Source of the DNA: Ardenticatenales bacterium
Lineage (GTDB): Bacteria; Chloroflexota; Anaerolineae; Promineifilales; Promineifilaceae
NCBI GenBank assembly: GCA_020634515.1
Contig: JACKBL010000003.1
Coordinates: 186,001 to 250,000 of the forward strand
Reading direction: 5' to 3'
DNA: 64,000 bases
Position numbers and translations under genes: made by a program. Shown here piece by piece: positions 1 through 8,767 of this stretch. Positions within the stretch are counted from its first letter, which is position 1. Each line of letters starts with the position of its first letter. The notes under the pieces are model-generated. The model saw only the letters and a list, made by a program, of their open reading frames with translations, was not told the origin of the DNA and made no database searches.

Positions 1-212
1 CCAAACTAAACGACCTGCGCCAACGCCTCACCGAAACCCTCAACGAACAGTTCGACCGCGAAATGCGCCGCGGCCACCAACGCATCGAAGACGCCATCGC
101 CCCCTTCAGCCGCTTCGTGCGCGCCGAAAACCAGAAACTGGTGGCCCAGCGCGATCACGTCGAAGAATTGGAAGCGCATATCGCCGGACTACGCGCCCAG
201 TTAGGCGGGTAA
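1..212 (+). CDS. C-terminal end of a probable dynamin-like GTPase (5' truncated by window edge)
   Basis: An open frame (phase beginning at base 3) runs from the window edge to a TAA at 210-212 and encodes about 69 residues. The fragment is strongly helical and heptad-like, with many Glu, Arg, Leu and Gln residues and the segment AIAPFSRFVRAENQKL. This resembles the C-terminal stalk end of bacterial dynamin-family GTPases of Chloroflexota, which remodel membranes. The GTPase domain lies outside the window, so the family call is an inference from a short tail. The next gene follows within about 40 bases on the same strand. Confidence 0.45.
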   Translation, partial: KLNDLRQRLTETLNEQFDREMRRGHQRIEDAIAPFSRFVRAENQKLVAQRDHVEELEAHIAGLRAQLGG

Positions 213-249
213 AAGGCGGTTGGCGGCGTACTCATTCTCGACAGGTCGC

Positions 250-699
250 ATGATTGTCTACAAGTTGGACGAAACGGGACGCGAAGTGTGGCAGTATCCG
301 GCCACGCTGCTAGAACGCCACCCCAATGCCGTGCGCCTGGAGGCATTCTTCAACCGCCCGGATATGGACCTGGGGTACACAACCTTCAACCGGCAGGACC
401 GCTTCGTGGAGTATTTTTACAACGACCGCTGGTATAACGTCTTCGCCATCTATGATCGAGACGACCGGACGCATAAGGGCTGGTACTGCAACATCTGCCG
501 CCCGGCGCACATTACCGCGGAGGCCGTGCGCTGCGCCGACCTGGCGCTGGACCTGTGGGTCGCCGCCAACGGCCAGACCCGCATCCTGGACGAAGACGAA
601 TTCGCCTCCCTGACCATCCCCCCTCACGACCGCGCCCACGGCTTGCAAGCCTTACGTCAACTCCTCACCCTCGCCCAAAACGGCCAACTCCCCACCTGA
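250..699 (+). CDS. DUF402 family protein (FomD/RNase-like barrel)
   Basis: Encodes 149 residues that fit DUF402 across nearly the full length: an N-terminal strand block (KLDETGREVWQYP), the central DRFVEYFYNDRWYNVF segment, and the conserved KGWYCNICRPA motif followed by DLALDLWV and LDEDEF. Members of this beta-barrel family include FomD, a nucleotide-ester hydrolase, and phosphatase-like proteins; the substrate here is unknown. I chose ATG 250 because the family usually begins just before this strand. A TTG at 220 would add ten residues and has AAAAGG close upstream. It follows the dynamin-like gene on the same strand and is followed by a hairpin at 706-732. Confidence 0.75.
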   Translation: MIVYKLDETGREVWQYPATLLERHPNAVRLEAFFNRPDMDLGYTTFNRQDRFVEYFYNDRWYNVFAIYDRDDRTHKGWYCNICRPAHITAEAVRCADLALDLWVAANGQTRILDEDEFASLTIPPHDRAHGLQALRQLLTLAQNGQLPT

Positions 700-705
700 A
701 ACAAC

Positions 706-736
706 AACGCCCTCGCGCATGGCGAGGGCGTTCTTC
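706..736 (+). terminator. Rho-independent terminator-like hairpin after the DUF402 gene
   Basis: A perfect 11-bp stem (706-716 with 722-732) with loop GCATG ends in TT and runs into TTCTTC. It lies seven bases after the DUF402 stop codon. The short, interrupted T tract makes it a modest terminator. Confidence 0.6.
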
Positions 737-789
737 ATTGGCGTAAACGTGCCGGCATTGCCCGGTCTTGCCCGGGAGAGGACGACGCC

Positions 790-1314
790 TTATCCCCCCA
801 GTGCGCCCGTCAGCGCGCCAATACCCAACACACCGACACCAAATATCAGGCCCAGAACAAAGGAAACGATCAAGACCAGGATAAAGCCAACCACGATCGT
901 CAACAACGCCTTCACGTTGTCCAGATCAAGTCCCTGGCGCACGGCGATGAAGCCCGCGGCCAACGACCAGAGCAGCGCCAGAAAACCAACACAGGGAATA
1001 AAGCTGAGAATCTGCGGCGCGTAGGAGTAGCCAATAACGCGCATCATCTCGCCCATGTCCGCCTTGCCGCCAAACAGCGATGTGCCCACGAAGTAAGTGG
1101 TCGCCGACCAAACCAGCCAACCAATGACCGCGCTGATGGCCGAGCTAAGGAAGCCACCAATGAAGTTGTCGCTCAAAACGCCACTGCCAAGACCACTGAC
1201 CAGGGCCACGACGATCACGATGATCAACGCTTCCATCGTTGCGCCCTGGTCGTGTTCGATCTCCTCAAACGTGTTGGCATCCAGTTTGAGCACACCCATA
1301 ATACGGTTCAACAT
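790..1314 (-). CDS. Yip1-domain integral membrane protein
   Basis: Encodes 174 residues. A short polar N-terminus (MLNRIMGVLKLDANTFEEIE) precedes five likely membrane segments, the arrangement of bacterial Yip1/YIPF-domain proteins, which open with a cytosolic segment then a hydrophobic bundle. The frame is open further upstream, but the start at 1314 is fixed by an AGGAGG five bases ahead (complement of 1320-1325). Function is not established in bacteria; a membrane-organising role is only inferred. It converges on the DUF402 gene. The gene body contains no TGCCGGCA site. Confidence 0.7.
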   Translation of the reverse strand: MLNRIMGVLKLDANTFEEIEHDQGATMEALIIVIVVALVSGLGSGVLSDNFIGGFLSSAISAVIGWLVWSATTYFVGTSLFGGKADMGEMMRVIGYSYAPQILSFIPCVGFLALLWSLAAGFIAVRQGLDLDNVKALLTIVVGFILVLIVSFVLGLIFGVGVLGIGALTGALGG

Positions 1315-1484
1315 CTTTGCCTCCTGAGATAGATGACGTGTGCATGGTGGAACCAATCGTTCCACTATGTTAAACACCATCGTTTAATCGAAGTTCCTCA
1401 TGAAAAGTAGATGGATGGGCGACAATTTGGGCCAGGGAAGCGCGCCGAAGGGCTGCCGGCAAAAACCCGGCAACACCGACTACC

Positions 1485-1530
1485 AAGTAACCGTCCGAAA
1501 ACAACTTCACACTTTTTGCGGACGGTTACT
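1485..1530. repeat. Repeat family E, copy 1 (CCGTCCGAAAA...TTTTTGCGGACGG palindrome)
   Basis: The stretch reads GTAACCGTCCG, then AACTTCACA, then GCGGACGGTTACT, so the ends are inverted repeats. A close copy lies at 21057-21102 and a diverged one around 56390-56436. A companion half-element (CCGCACATTTCCACTAAC, 1604-1621) follows after the tandem array and overlaps the 3' end of the next gene. Confidence 0.75.
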
Positions 1531-1604
1531 GCCGCTATCCATGATAGCCGCTATTGTGGATAGCCGCTATCCATGATAGCCGTTATCCATGATAGCCGTT
1601 ATCC
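1531..1604. repeat. Tandem array of a ~16-bp unit (GCCGTTATCCATGATA)
   Basis: Four to five imperfect copies of GCCGCTATCCATGATA or GCCGTTATCCATGATA stand head to tail between two halves of repeat family E. Each unit contains the near-palindrome TATCCATGATA. No coding potential is seen; the whole 1315-1637 gap is repeat-derived apart from about 100 bases of unique sequence. Confidence 0.8.
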
Positions 1605-1637
1605 GCACATTTCCACTAACTTCATTGTCGGCAGCCA

Positions 1638-2003
1638 CTAACTGCCCGTGTAGATGGCGCGCAGGGCAACGCCAAAGAGAAACAAGGTCACGAGGGCGTA
1701 GACCCATTGGCCGCGATGGCTTTCGTCGCCGCGCAGGACGCCAAACATGAAGGGGAGAAAAAGCATGGAAAAGATGCCGTAGAGGAGGTGAATGCCGGCA
1801 CGCCCCGGACGCCCCCCCTCCAGCCACAAGACAAATCCCAGAATGCCTTGCAGCACATACAACCCCTCCCCGATGACGAGTGCCCCCAGGTAATTGCCAT
1901 CGACGCCCTGCCCGCGAATCGCCCGCACCAGGCCCCATAACCCAATTAGCAAGAAAAATAACCAGACCGTATTGGCCAGCGTTCCATGAATTTGAACCAG
2001 CAT
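1638..2003 (-). CDS. Small four-helix membrane protein, unknown function
   Basis: Encodes 121 residues with four predicted membrane segments separated by short Gly-rich loops (for example LEGGRPGRAGIHLLYG). I do not recognise a named family, although short proteins of this shape are common in Chloroflexota. The ATG at 2003 has GAGGA six bases upstream. The gene contains a TGCCGGCA site (1793-1800). Its stop codon lies within a repeat-family-E half element. Confidence 0.6.
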   Translation of the reverse strand: MLVQIHGTLANTVWLFFLLIGLWGLVRAIRGQGVDGNYLGALVIGEGLYVLQGILGFVLWLEGGRPGRAGIHLLYGIFSMLFLPFMFGVLRGDESHRGQWVYALVTLFLFGVALRAIYTGS

Positions 2004-2035
2004 TGATGTTCCTCGTCGTGGATAGTTGGTGGTTA

Positions 2036-2125
2036 GGACTGGCGATAGAATAAGATGTGCATGGCATCGCCAGTTTGAAGGAGCGGTAAGGAAAGAACTT
2101 CGTTGGCTTATTTAATTTCCGTTCC
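2036..2125. repeat. Repeat family F, copy 1
   Basis: About 90 bases that match 57678-57768 closely: GGACTGGCGAT, ATGGCATCGCCAGTTTG, then AAGGAAAGAACTTCGTTG and TTTAATTTCCGTTCC. Each copy contains two small palindromes (CTGGCGAT/ATCGCCAG and GGAA.../TTCC). Sequence differences between the copies preserve the pairing (CTGGCGAT with ATCGCCAG here; CTGACGAT with ATCGTCAG in the other copy). Confidence 0.8.
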
Positions 2126-2221
2126 TTAGCGGTTGGCGGTCGGTCATGGGTAGCTACCGCCAAGCCAATGAAGTATATCACTTTTTGCCCCTGAATTCGG
2201 GCATCAGCTACAATCACTCCC

Positions 2222-3622
2222 ATGTTCTTACGTCCCGAACCGATCACGCCCGCTTTTGCAGCGGCTCAAGCCTATTTGCAACAGTTCATCGATTATGAAA
2301 AGAAAATGCCGGCACTCTACGGCCCCGACAAAATGGATCCCACCCGCCCCGGTCGCCTCCTCGCCGCCCTCGGCTCCCCACACGAACGCCTGAAAGCCAT
2401 CCACATTGCCGGCACCAAAGGCAAAGGCTCCGTCGCCGCCTACTGCGCCGCCGCCCTGCGCGCCGCCGGCCTCAAAGTCGGCCTCTACACCTCACCCCAC
2501 CTGATCGACTTCCGCGAACGCATCCGCATCCTCACCCCGGCGGACGAAGACGGGCGCATCAGCCAGGCCGCCTTTGTCGCCCTCGTGGACCAACTGCGCC
2601 CGGTCATCCCCACCATCCCCGGCCTCACCTGGTTTGAACTCGTCACCGCCCTGGCCTTCATGCACTTCGCCCAGGAGAAAGTAGACATCGCCGTGGTGGA
2701 AGTCGGCCTCGGCGGGCGGCTGGATGCCACCAACGCCCTCACTCCCCTCGTCGCCGTGATCACGTCCATCAGCTACGACCACACCGCCTTGCTCGGCGAA
2801 ACGCTGGCGGCGATCGCCGGCGAAAAAGGGGGCATCATTAAGCCGGGCGTACCCGTAGTCATCGCGCCGCAGCCGCCAGAGGCGCTGCGCCGCCTGCGCG
2901 ACATCGCCGCCAGCCGTGACGCGCCGACCACGCTCGTAGGGCAGGACGTGACCCTGGCCACGCGCGCCCTGGACCCCACGCTGTCGCAGGTGGCCGTCTA
3001 TGATCAGCGCGCACCCAATCCCGCCGCCACGGAACGACTGTTGACGCTGTCGCTACCGGGCTATCACCAACAGGTCAACGCCGCCGTGGCCCTGGCGGCG
3101 CTGGACCAGGTACAACCCCATTTTCCCACCCTGACGACGGCGGCGGTGCAGGCAGGTTTTGCGCACACACAATGGCCGGGACGGCTGCAACGCCTGCCGG
3201 CATCGTCCGAAGAGGGGCCGGATATTCTACTTGACGGCGCGCACAACGGGGATTCCGCGGCCAAACTGGCGCAGGCGCTGCGCGATCTGTTTCCGGACCG
3301 CCGCTGCCGGTTTTTGTTGGGCGTGACGCGGGATAAGGATTTTGCCGGCATTCTCCGCGCACTCCTCCCTCTTTCCACCAACATCGTCGTCACCCGCTCC
3401 ACCCACCCCCGCGCCGCCGATCCCACCCACCTGCAACAAGTCGCCGCCACTCTCGGCGGCAGCATCCAAATCAGTCCCAATCTGGTGCATGGCCTGCGCA
3501 CCCTTTGGCAGCAAAGCAGCCCCGCCGACCTCATCTGCGTCACCGGCTCGCTCTACATCGTCGGCGATTTGCTAAATCAGTGGGAACGTCTACAATCAGA
3601 CTTGAGCAGGCCAACGCATTAA
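2222..3622 (+). CDS. folC: Bifunctional folylpolyglutamate / dihydrofolate synthase
   Basis: Encodes 466 residues, close to the usual length. It adds glutamate to (dihydro)folate or dihydropteroate in the cytosol using ATP. The Mur-ligase P-loop AGTKGKGS lies at residues 63-70, followed by the folate-site segment TSPHLIDFRERI and the VEVGLGGRLDATN motif. The C-terminal domain carries LDGAHN and the LLGVTRDKDF block. The start is the first ATG of the frame with no strong ribosome-binding site. lon begins 32 bases downstream on the same strand, so the two may be co-transcribed. Local skew changes at the TGCCGGCA at 3343. Confidence 0.93.
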   Translation: MFLRPEPITPAFAAAQAYLQQFIDYEKKMPALYGPDKMDPTRPGRLLAALGSPHERLKAIHIAGTKGKGSVAAYCAAALRAAGLKVGLYTSPHLIDFRERIRILTPADEDGRISQAAFVALVDQLRPVIPTIPGLTWFELVTALAFMHFAQEKVDIAVVEVGLGGRLDATNALTPLVAVITSISYDHTALLGETLAAIAGEKGGIIKPGVPVVIAPQPPEALRRLRDIAASRDAPTTLVGQDVTLATRALDPTLSQVAVYDQRAPNPAATERLLTLSLPGYHQQVNAAVALAALDQVQPHFPTLTTAAVQAGFAHTQWPGRLQRLPASSEEGPDILLDGAHNGDSAAKLAQALRDLFPDRRCRFLLGVTRDKDFAGILRALLPLSTNIVVTRSTHPRAADPTHLQQVAATLGGSIQISPNLVHGLRTLWQQSSPADLICVTGSLYIVGDLLNQWERLQSDLSRPTH

Positions 3623-3654
3623 CGAAATCCCAGCCGCTGAAGGACCATCTAAAC

Positions 3655-6102
3655 ATGAGAGATGATTTTGAGTTGCCGCAGTTTCCCGACTTCCTCACGG
3701 AGTTTGACCTCAATAACGAACTGTTCCAGGTCAACGAGGTCGTCAGCCCGGATGGCACCATTAACTGCCCCTTCATCCCCCTACGCGACCTGATCCTGTA
3801 TCCACAGATGGTCATGCCTCTATTCATAGATCGCCAGCGCTCCCTCAGCGCGATCCAGGCAGCCACCTCTCACAGCGAACCCATCATCGTCGCCGCGCAA
3901 ATAGACGGCGAGGTTGAAGACCCCGACGTGGACGACATCTTCCTGTTTGGCACGGAAGCCAGCGTAGGGCGCACCATGCGCATGCCCGACAACTCCACCA
4001 GTGTACTGGCCCAGGGACGCAACCGCGTAGAAATCCTGGAGTTCACGCAGTGGGAACCATATATGCGCGTGCGGGCGCGCATCGTGCCGGAGCCGGTCGA
4101 TTGGGAACCCGCGACGGAGGCCTCCATGCGCGCCGTCATGGCCCTGTTTGAAAAAGTCGTGGACCTCAATCGTAACCTGCCCGACGAGCTTTTCACCTTC
4201 GCCATGAACATCGACGAGCCGGGCTGGCTGGCCGACTTCGTGGCTTCCGCCCTCAGCCTATCTATCGACATGCGTCAGGACATCCTGGAAACCATCAACC
4301 CCACCGCACGGCTGCAAAAGGTGAGCATCCTCCTGGCGCAAGAGCTGGACGTATTGGAGCTTGAGGACGAAATTCACGCCAAAGTGCAGCAAGAAGTGGA
4401 CCGATCGCAGCGAGAGCATTTTCTGCGCGAGCAAATGCGCGTCATCCAGGGCGAATTGGGGGAAATGGACGTCTTCACGCAAGAACTGGCGGAACTGCGG
4501 CAGGCCATTGATCAAAAGAAACTGCCGGAGGAAGTGCGGGCCAAAGTGGACAAAGAACTTTCCCGCCTGCAAGCCATGCCCCCTATGTCCCCGGAGGTCG
4601 GCGTCATCCGCACCTACCTGGACCTCATTCTCGATCTGCCCTGGTATGAACAGTCGGAGGACAACCTGGACGTGCGCCACGCAGGCGAGGTGTTGGACGC
4701 GGACCATTTTGGCCTGGAGCGCATCAAGGACCGCATCCTGGAATTCATTGCCGTCAAACAAATTGCGCCCAAAACGATGCGCACGCCCATCCTTTGCTTT
4801 GTTGGCCCGCCCGGCACGGGCAAAACCTCGTTGGGACGGTCCATTGCGCGGGCGCTGGGGCGCAAATTCGTGCGCGTCAGTTTAGGCGGCGTGCGGGATG
4901 AGGCGGAGATTCGCGGCCACCGCCGCACGTACATTGGCGCCATGCCGGGGCGGATTGTTCAGGCAATCCGGCGCGCGGGCACGAATAACCCGCTGTTTAT
5001 GCTGGACGAAATCGACAAGCTGGGTCAGGATTTTCGCGGCGATCCTTCGTCGGCGCTGCTGGAAGTGCTGGACCCGGAGCAAAACAATGCTTTCTCCGAC
5101 CATTACCTGGAACTGGATTTCGACCTGTCACACGCGCTGTTTATTACGACGGCCAACTGGCTGGACCCGATTCCGCCGGCGCTGCGCGACCGCATGGAGG
5201 TGATTGAGTTTTCGGGATATTTGGAGGAGGAGAAGTTGGAAATATGCCGGCAATTCATCATCCCCCGCCAGATCGCCCAACATGGCCTGCTCAAAGCCGG
5301 GCTGCGCTTTGAAGAAGACGCGCTGAAAATGCTCATCCGCCAGTACACCTACGAAGCCGGCGTGCGCAACCTGGAGCGAGAAATCGCCAACATCTGCCGC
5401 AAGACCGCCCGCCGCGTGGCCGAACGGCGGCGATACGCACGGCGTATTTCCGCCAAACAGTTGGAGGACCTCCTCGGCCCCGCGCCAATTACGCCGGAAC
5501 TCATGCGCGAAGAAGATGAAGTGGGCGTCGCCACCGGCGTGGCCTGGACGGCCGCCGGCGGTGACATCCTGGCAATTGAAGTCATCCTCATGCCCGGCAA
5601 AGGCGGCCTCACCCTCACGGGGCAGATGGGCGAGGTCATGCAGGAAAGCGCCCAGGCAGCCCTCAGCTATACGCGCGGCCATGCCGCTGATTGGGGCGTG
5701 TCTGTGGAGATATTTGAAAACCACGACGTGCATATACACATTCCCGAAGGCTCCGTGCCCAAGGACGGTCCTTCGGCGGGCGTGGCTCTGGTGACGGCGC
5801 TGGTTTCCGCCTTCACCAATCGTCCTATCCGGCGCGATGTGGGGCTGACGGGGGAAATCACGCTGCGCGGGCGGGTGCTGCCGGTGGGGGGGATTCGGGA
5901 AAAGGCGCTGGCGGCCAGACGTGCCGGCATTACCACCTTTGTCATGCCCCGCAAAAACGAAAACAGCCTGCAAAAAATCCCAAAAAAACTGCGTCAGGAC
6001 CTCAACTTCATCCTCGTCGAACGCATCAACGAAGTCCTGGACGCCGCCCTGCTCCTCCCCTTTCCCGTTCCCACCCCTGTCGAAACCCTCTCACCCAACT
6101 AA
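3655..6102 (+). CDS. lon: ATP-dependent Lon protease (LonA type)
   Basis: Encodes 815 residues for the hexameric quality-control protease. The N-terminal LAN substrate domain (PFIPLRDLILYPQMVMPLFI) is followed by a coiled-coil region, the AAA+ module with Walker A GPPGTGKT at 384-391 and Walker B LDEID near 450-454, and the protease domain with the Ser-Lys dyad at S707 (KDGPSAG) and K750. The 43-residue dyad spacing matches E. coli Lon. The frame is open into folC, but ATG 3655 starts the conserved N-terminus, with GAAGGA upstream at a longer than usual spacing. A strong terminator follows. Confidence 0.96.
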   Translation: MRDDFELPQFPDFLTEFDLNNELFQVNEVVSPDGTINCPFIPLRDLILYPQMVMPLFIDRQRSLSAIQAATSHSEPIIVAAQIDGEVEDPDVDDIFLFGTEASVGRTMRMPDNSTSVLAQGRNRVEILEFTQWEPYMRVRARIVPEPVDWEPATEASMRAVMALFEKVVDLNRNLPDELFTFAMNIDEPGWLADFVASALSLSIDMRQDILETINPTARLQKVSILLAQELDVLELEDEIHAKVQQEVDRSQREHFLREQMRVIQGELGEMDVFTQELAELRQAIDQKKLPEEVRAKVDKELSRLQAMPPMSPEVGVIRTYLDLILDLPWYEQSEDNLDVRHAGEVLDADHFGLERIKDRILEFIAVKQIAPKTMRTPILCFVGPPGTGKTSLGRSIARALGRKFVRVSLGGVRDEAEIRGHRRTYIGAMPGRIVQAIRRAGTNNPLFMLDEIDKLGQDFRGDPSSALLEVLDPEQNNAFSDHYLELDFDLSHALFITTANWLDPIPPALRDRMEVIEFSGYLEEEKLEICRQFIIPRQIAQHGLLKAGLRFEEDALKMLIRQYTYEAGVRNLEREIANICRKTARRVAERRRYARRISAKQLEDLLGPAPITPELMREEDEVGVATGVAWTAAGGDILAIEVILMPGKGGLTLTGQMGEVMQESAQAALSYTRGHAADWGVSVEIFENHDVHIHIPEGSVPKDGPSAGVALVTALVSAFTNRPIRRDVGLTGEITLRGRVLPVGGIREKALAARRAGITTFVMPRKNENSLQKIPKKLRQDLNFILVERINEVLDAALLLPFPVPTPVETLSPN

Positions 6103-6132
6103 AAGCCTGCCCCGCTCCCATCTGAACCGACG

Positions 6133-6166
6133 AAAAACGCGCCGTCCGCCAAACGGCGCGTTTTTT
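6133..6166 (+). terminator. Rho-independent terminator of folC-lon
   Basis: AAAAACGCGCCGT (6133-6145) pairs with ACGGCGCGTTTTT (6153-6165) around a short loop, followed by a run of T. It lies 31 bases after the lon stop codon. The A tract on the left means it could also work on the minus strand. Confidence 0.9.
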
Positions 6167-6295
6167 CATGACACCTGTCACTAGGCAGAAAGCCCAATTT
6201 GCGCCATCATGAATTGGGTTTATTAATCAAAGTGCGCTCTTCCCCGGCGCGCCACTCGCGCGGCGCCCCCCTCGCACCGCGAAGGAGTAACGACC

Positions 6296-6610
6296 ATGCG
6301 TGTTGTCATTGACCGAGATTTATGTGATGCCAGTCTGCCATTTTGCCAGCGCTGCTCCGCTGCCTTCATCCGCTACCCTGAAGGCAGTGACCGCCTTTGC
6401 GTACGCGACATCATCGACGATGGCCAGGAACTATTGACCATTGAGATGCACACCGACGGGCGTACGCTGGAAATCGAACTAACGGAAGAGGCGCATAATC
6501 TGGCCAGCGTCGAAGGTTGGGAATCATTGGCCGACTTCGACCCTGCTCTATTCCGCACCGGCGCGCTGGAACGCTGGCGGGAACTACGACAACTTCCGGC
6601 CGCCCATTAA
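6296..6610 (+). CDS. Small cysteine-containing protein, unknown function (possible metal-binding)
   Basis: Encodes 104 residues. The N-terminus has four cysteines spaced C10-x6-C17-x2-C20-x14-C35 in a context (VVIDRDLCDASLPFCQRC) that recalls a damaged ferredoxin-like cluster site; it is not a standard 4Fe-4S motif. The C-terminal half is acidic. The start has AAGGAG eight bases upstream, so translation is well supported. The convergent neighbour is an FAD/NADP oxidoreductase that normally works with ferredoxin, so an electron-carrier or partner role is possible but is an inference. Confidence 0.55.
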   Translation: MRVVIDRDLCDASLPFCQRCSAAFIRYPEGSDRLCVRDIIDDGQELLTIEMHTDGRTLEIELTEEAHNLASVEGWESLADFDPALFRTGALERWRELRQLPAAH

Positions 6611-6619
6611 CGCACAAAA

Positions 6620-6645
6620 GCGGAAGGAGAACTCCTTCCGCCTTT
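6620..6645. terminator. Hairpin terminator after the small Cys protein
   Basis: GCGGAAGGAG (6620-6629) pairs perfectly with CTCCTTCCGC (6632-6641) across a two-base gap and is followed by CTTTG. It lies nine bases after the stop codon. The T tract is weak. Confidence 0.55.
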
Positions 6646-6707
6646 GCCAACAAAACAGTATCGCGCTATCGCGGGTCAATTCCCACGAAAATCGTAACTG
6701 CTATGCC

Positions 6708-6767
6708 AGATTGGACCAATTTTTTCTGGTGAAAATGGTCATTGCGCGCGTAAAATTGGTCCAATCT
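6708..6767. repeat. Inverted repeat AGATTGGACCAATTTT / AAAATTGGTCCAATCT
   Basis: The arms at 6708-6724 and 6752-6767 are perfect inverted copies about 27 bases apart. A related half (AAATTGGTCCAATCT) occurs at 50992-51008, and GGGTCCAATTC...GAATTGGACCC lies at 43826-43850. The rest of 6645-6894 holds a further inverted pair (AGGACGAA.../TTCGTCCT, 6841-6871) and a family-D half. No gene is seen. Confidence 0.65.
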
Positions 6768-6894
6768 CCTGAGAGCGTTAGTAATTACCGAAAATCGTGG
6801 TTAGTTGATGGTTGTCAGGCGGCAACAGCGCCCTCCCGGTAGGACGAACGACATATTCGTCATTCGTCCTCCAAGAATGAACCCATCTAGACGC

Positions 6895-8223
6895 TCACTT
6901 AATAGCCGCCAACATCTCTTCGTTGCTGTCGAACTTAAACTCCGGCAAATGGCGCTCCGCCGCAATACGCGCTTCCACTGCTTCTAACTTGCGCACATCC
7001 ACCTTGCGTACCACCTGCCCATCAAGGGACTGCACCCGCGCCACCACACCGGGCAGGGGCGATGCCGCGGCAGCCTCTTTTGTCGCCAGGTATTGCAGCA
7101 CGGCTTTGGCCCCGTTCGTGCCATCCTTACGCGCCGCGCCCACCAATCCCTCGCTCGCTTTGCGCGCCCAACCGGCCACAAAGACATCATCTATCGCCTG
7201 ATTTGTCGCCGGATCGAAAACCTCATACGAGTTGCCATCAACGGGGAAGCGCGGATTCTCGCGCTTGACGAACTCATTCCAGGCCACCGGTAGGCCAAAA
7301 CCTTCGTCTACGCGGTCGCCGATGGCAAAAACCACGGTGTCCACGGGAATGACGCGATATGTCCCCAGCCCCTTTGCTTTGGTATCGTCGCCACGGGGGA
7401 GCAAGGTCGTTTCCTCCACTTCCAGCCCCGTGACGCGGCCATCTTCGCCGAGAATGCGGTAGGGTGAGGCAAGAAAATCAAAGCGCAATTTCGTTTCCGA
7501 CACAGGCTCCAGCGCCCGCGCCAGTCCGGCCACAATGTAGTCTCGTGCCGCCTGCGCATCCTGCGCGACGCCATCCATCACCGGCTTGCAGCGCGCCAAC
7601 TCCGCATCCAGCGCCGCAAGATCCAAGTTCGCCCCCACAATTTCCATCTCTTTCTTGGTGAACTTGACTTCCGCCGGGCCACGCCGTGCCACGGCGACCA
7701 CCTCATCCACCTTCAGATCGCGGATGGCCCAGTGAGCAATGTCTAGCATCACGTTGCCCACGCCGATGATGGCGACGCGGCGACCGATGTCGAATTTCTC
7801 CTGGCTGAAGGGGGGCAAATGGTTGTAGTGGTACACTAAATCTTTGGCGTGATAAACGCCCCGCAGATTTTCCCCCTCCAGGCCCAACCACTTGGTCCCC
7901 TGCGCCCCAACCGTCACCAGGATGGCATCGAACCCCATTTGCCGCAGTTCGTCCAGCGTCACATCCCCATCATTGCCGACGGTTACGTTGCCGAAGTAGT
8001 CAATCGACTCCGTATCCAAAATCTGGCTGAACTGCCGCCGCAGTCCCGATTTCATTTTGTATTTGTCGGGATAGATGCCGTATTCGGCCAACCCGCCAGG
8101 TTTGATGTCACGATTGAACAGGGTTACGTGGACGCCATTATCCGCCAATTCTTTGGCCGCATAGAGGCCCGCGGGTCCCGCGCCCACCACCGCCACGTAA
8201 TGCTTATTGCTGCTTATGTCCAT
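6895..8223 (-). CDS. FAD-dependent oxidoreductase, ferredoxin-NADP reductase / adrenodoxin-reductase-like
   Basis: Encodes 442 residues. The N-terminal FAD Rossmann motif VAVVGAGPAGLYAAKEL is followed by KPGGLAEYGIYPDK, as in the FprA/GltD group. A second dinucleotide fold (VAIIGVGNVMLDIAHW) binds NADPH, and VVFAIGDRVD plus VFVAGWARKASEG close the FAD site. Such enzymes transfer electrons between NADPH and ferredoxin-type carriers. There are no cysteine clusters, so it is not a glutamate synthase small subunit with its own Fe-S domain. The start at 8223 has AAGGAG about 11 bases upstream. It may pair with the Cys-rich protein at 6296. Confidence 0.82.
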   Translation of the reverse strand: MDISSNKHYVAVVGAGPAGLYAAKELADNGVHVTLFNRDIKPGGLAEYGIYPDKYKMKSGLRRQFSQILDTESIDYFGNVTVGNDGDVTLDELRQMGFDAILVTVGAQGTKWLGLEGENLRGVYHAKDLVYHYNHLPPFSQEKFDIGRRVAIIGVGNVMLDIAHWAIRDLKVDEVVAVARRGPAEVKFTKKEMEIVGANLDLAALDAELARCKPVMDGVAQDAQAARDYIVAGLARALEPVSETKLRFDFLASPYRILGEDGRVTGLEVEETTLLPRGDDTKAKGLGTYRVIPVDTVVFAIGDRVDEGFGLPVAWNEFVKRENPRFPVDGNSYEVFDPATNQAIDDVFVAGWARKASEGLVGAARKDGTNGAKAVLQYLATKEAAAASPLPGVVARVQSLDGQVVRKVDVRKLEAVEARIAAERHLPEFKFDSNEEMLAAIK

Positions 8224-8470
8224 AAGATGCCGCGCTCCTTATAAGAATGAGGCGAAGCCGATGCGCCGTTCGCCCAATTGTCCAGTGAGATCTCATGAGA
8301 GGCCGAGAGTTGTCTTCGCTTGTGCCGGCATACAAGCCACGTCAAGCCCCGTCCGGCACAGTTAATTAGTATATGATGCCCCCCCTGCGTGTCAATGGCA
8401 CTCGTAACGGGGATTGCATGATGAGTGTCACGTCTTCAGGAGAAAAGATAGGGCAGTCGTGTCCATTTAG

Positions 8471-8767
8471 GATTGGTTCATTCTCCGTCACTATTCACGA
8501 CCACCTTCCCGGAAGCTGTTTTGCTGCCAAACAAGCCGAATGATGAGGCGTTTTGGGTTTGAAATCGAGCTTCCGGGAAGATCTCGTGGAGTGGAGACTT
8601 GAGTCGGAACCGTTCCGGCTGAAGCCTCCACTCCCCCGGAGATCCGAAAGAGCCACTAAATGCGGGCATCGTGTTCCGGCTGAAGCCTCCACTCCCCCGG
8701 AGATCCGAAAGAGCCACTAAATGCGGGCATCGTGCAAGTACAAGCCCGTGCGTAAAGGGACGCCGGG
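8471..8767. repeat. Repeat-filled intergenic region: family D half, family A copy 1, 61-bp tandem duplication
   Basis: Between the two minus-strand genes, 8224-8767 carries no convincing gene. It contains a family-D half (GATTGGTTCATTCTCC, about 8471), family A copy 1 (8491-8583, ends CCTTCCCGGAAGCT and AGCTTCCGGGAAG), and then two exact 61-bp copies starting TTCCGGCTGAAGCC at 8613-8673 and 8674-8734. A reading frame through this DNA on the minus strand is repeat-derived and is not annotated. Confidence 0.8.

Noticed and set aside
1567..2247. 226-codon minus-strand frame over the small membrane protein
   Set aside because: Passes through two repeat families; the 121-codon frame with good SD and four helices is the better gene.
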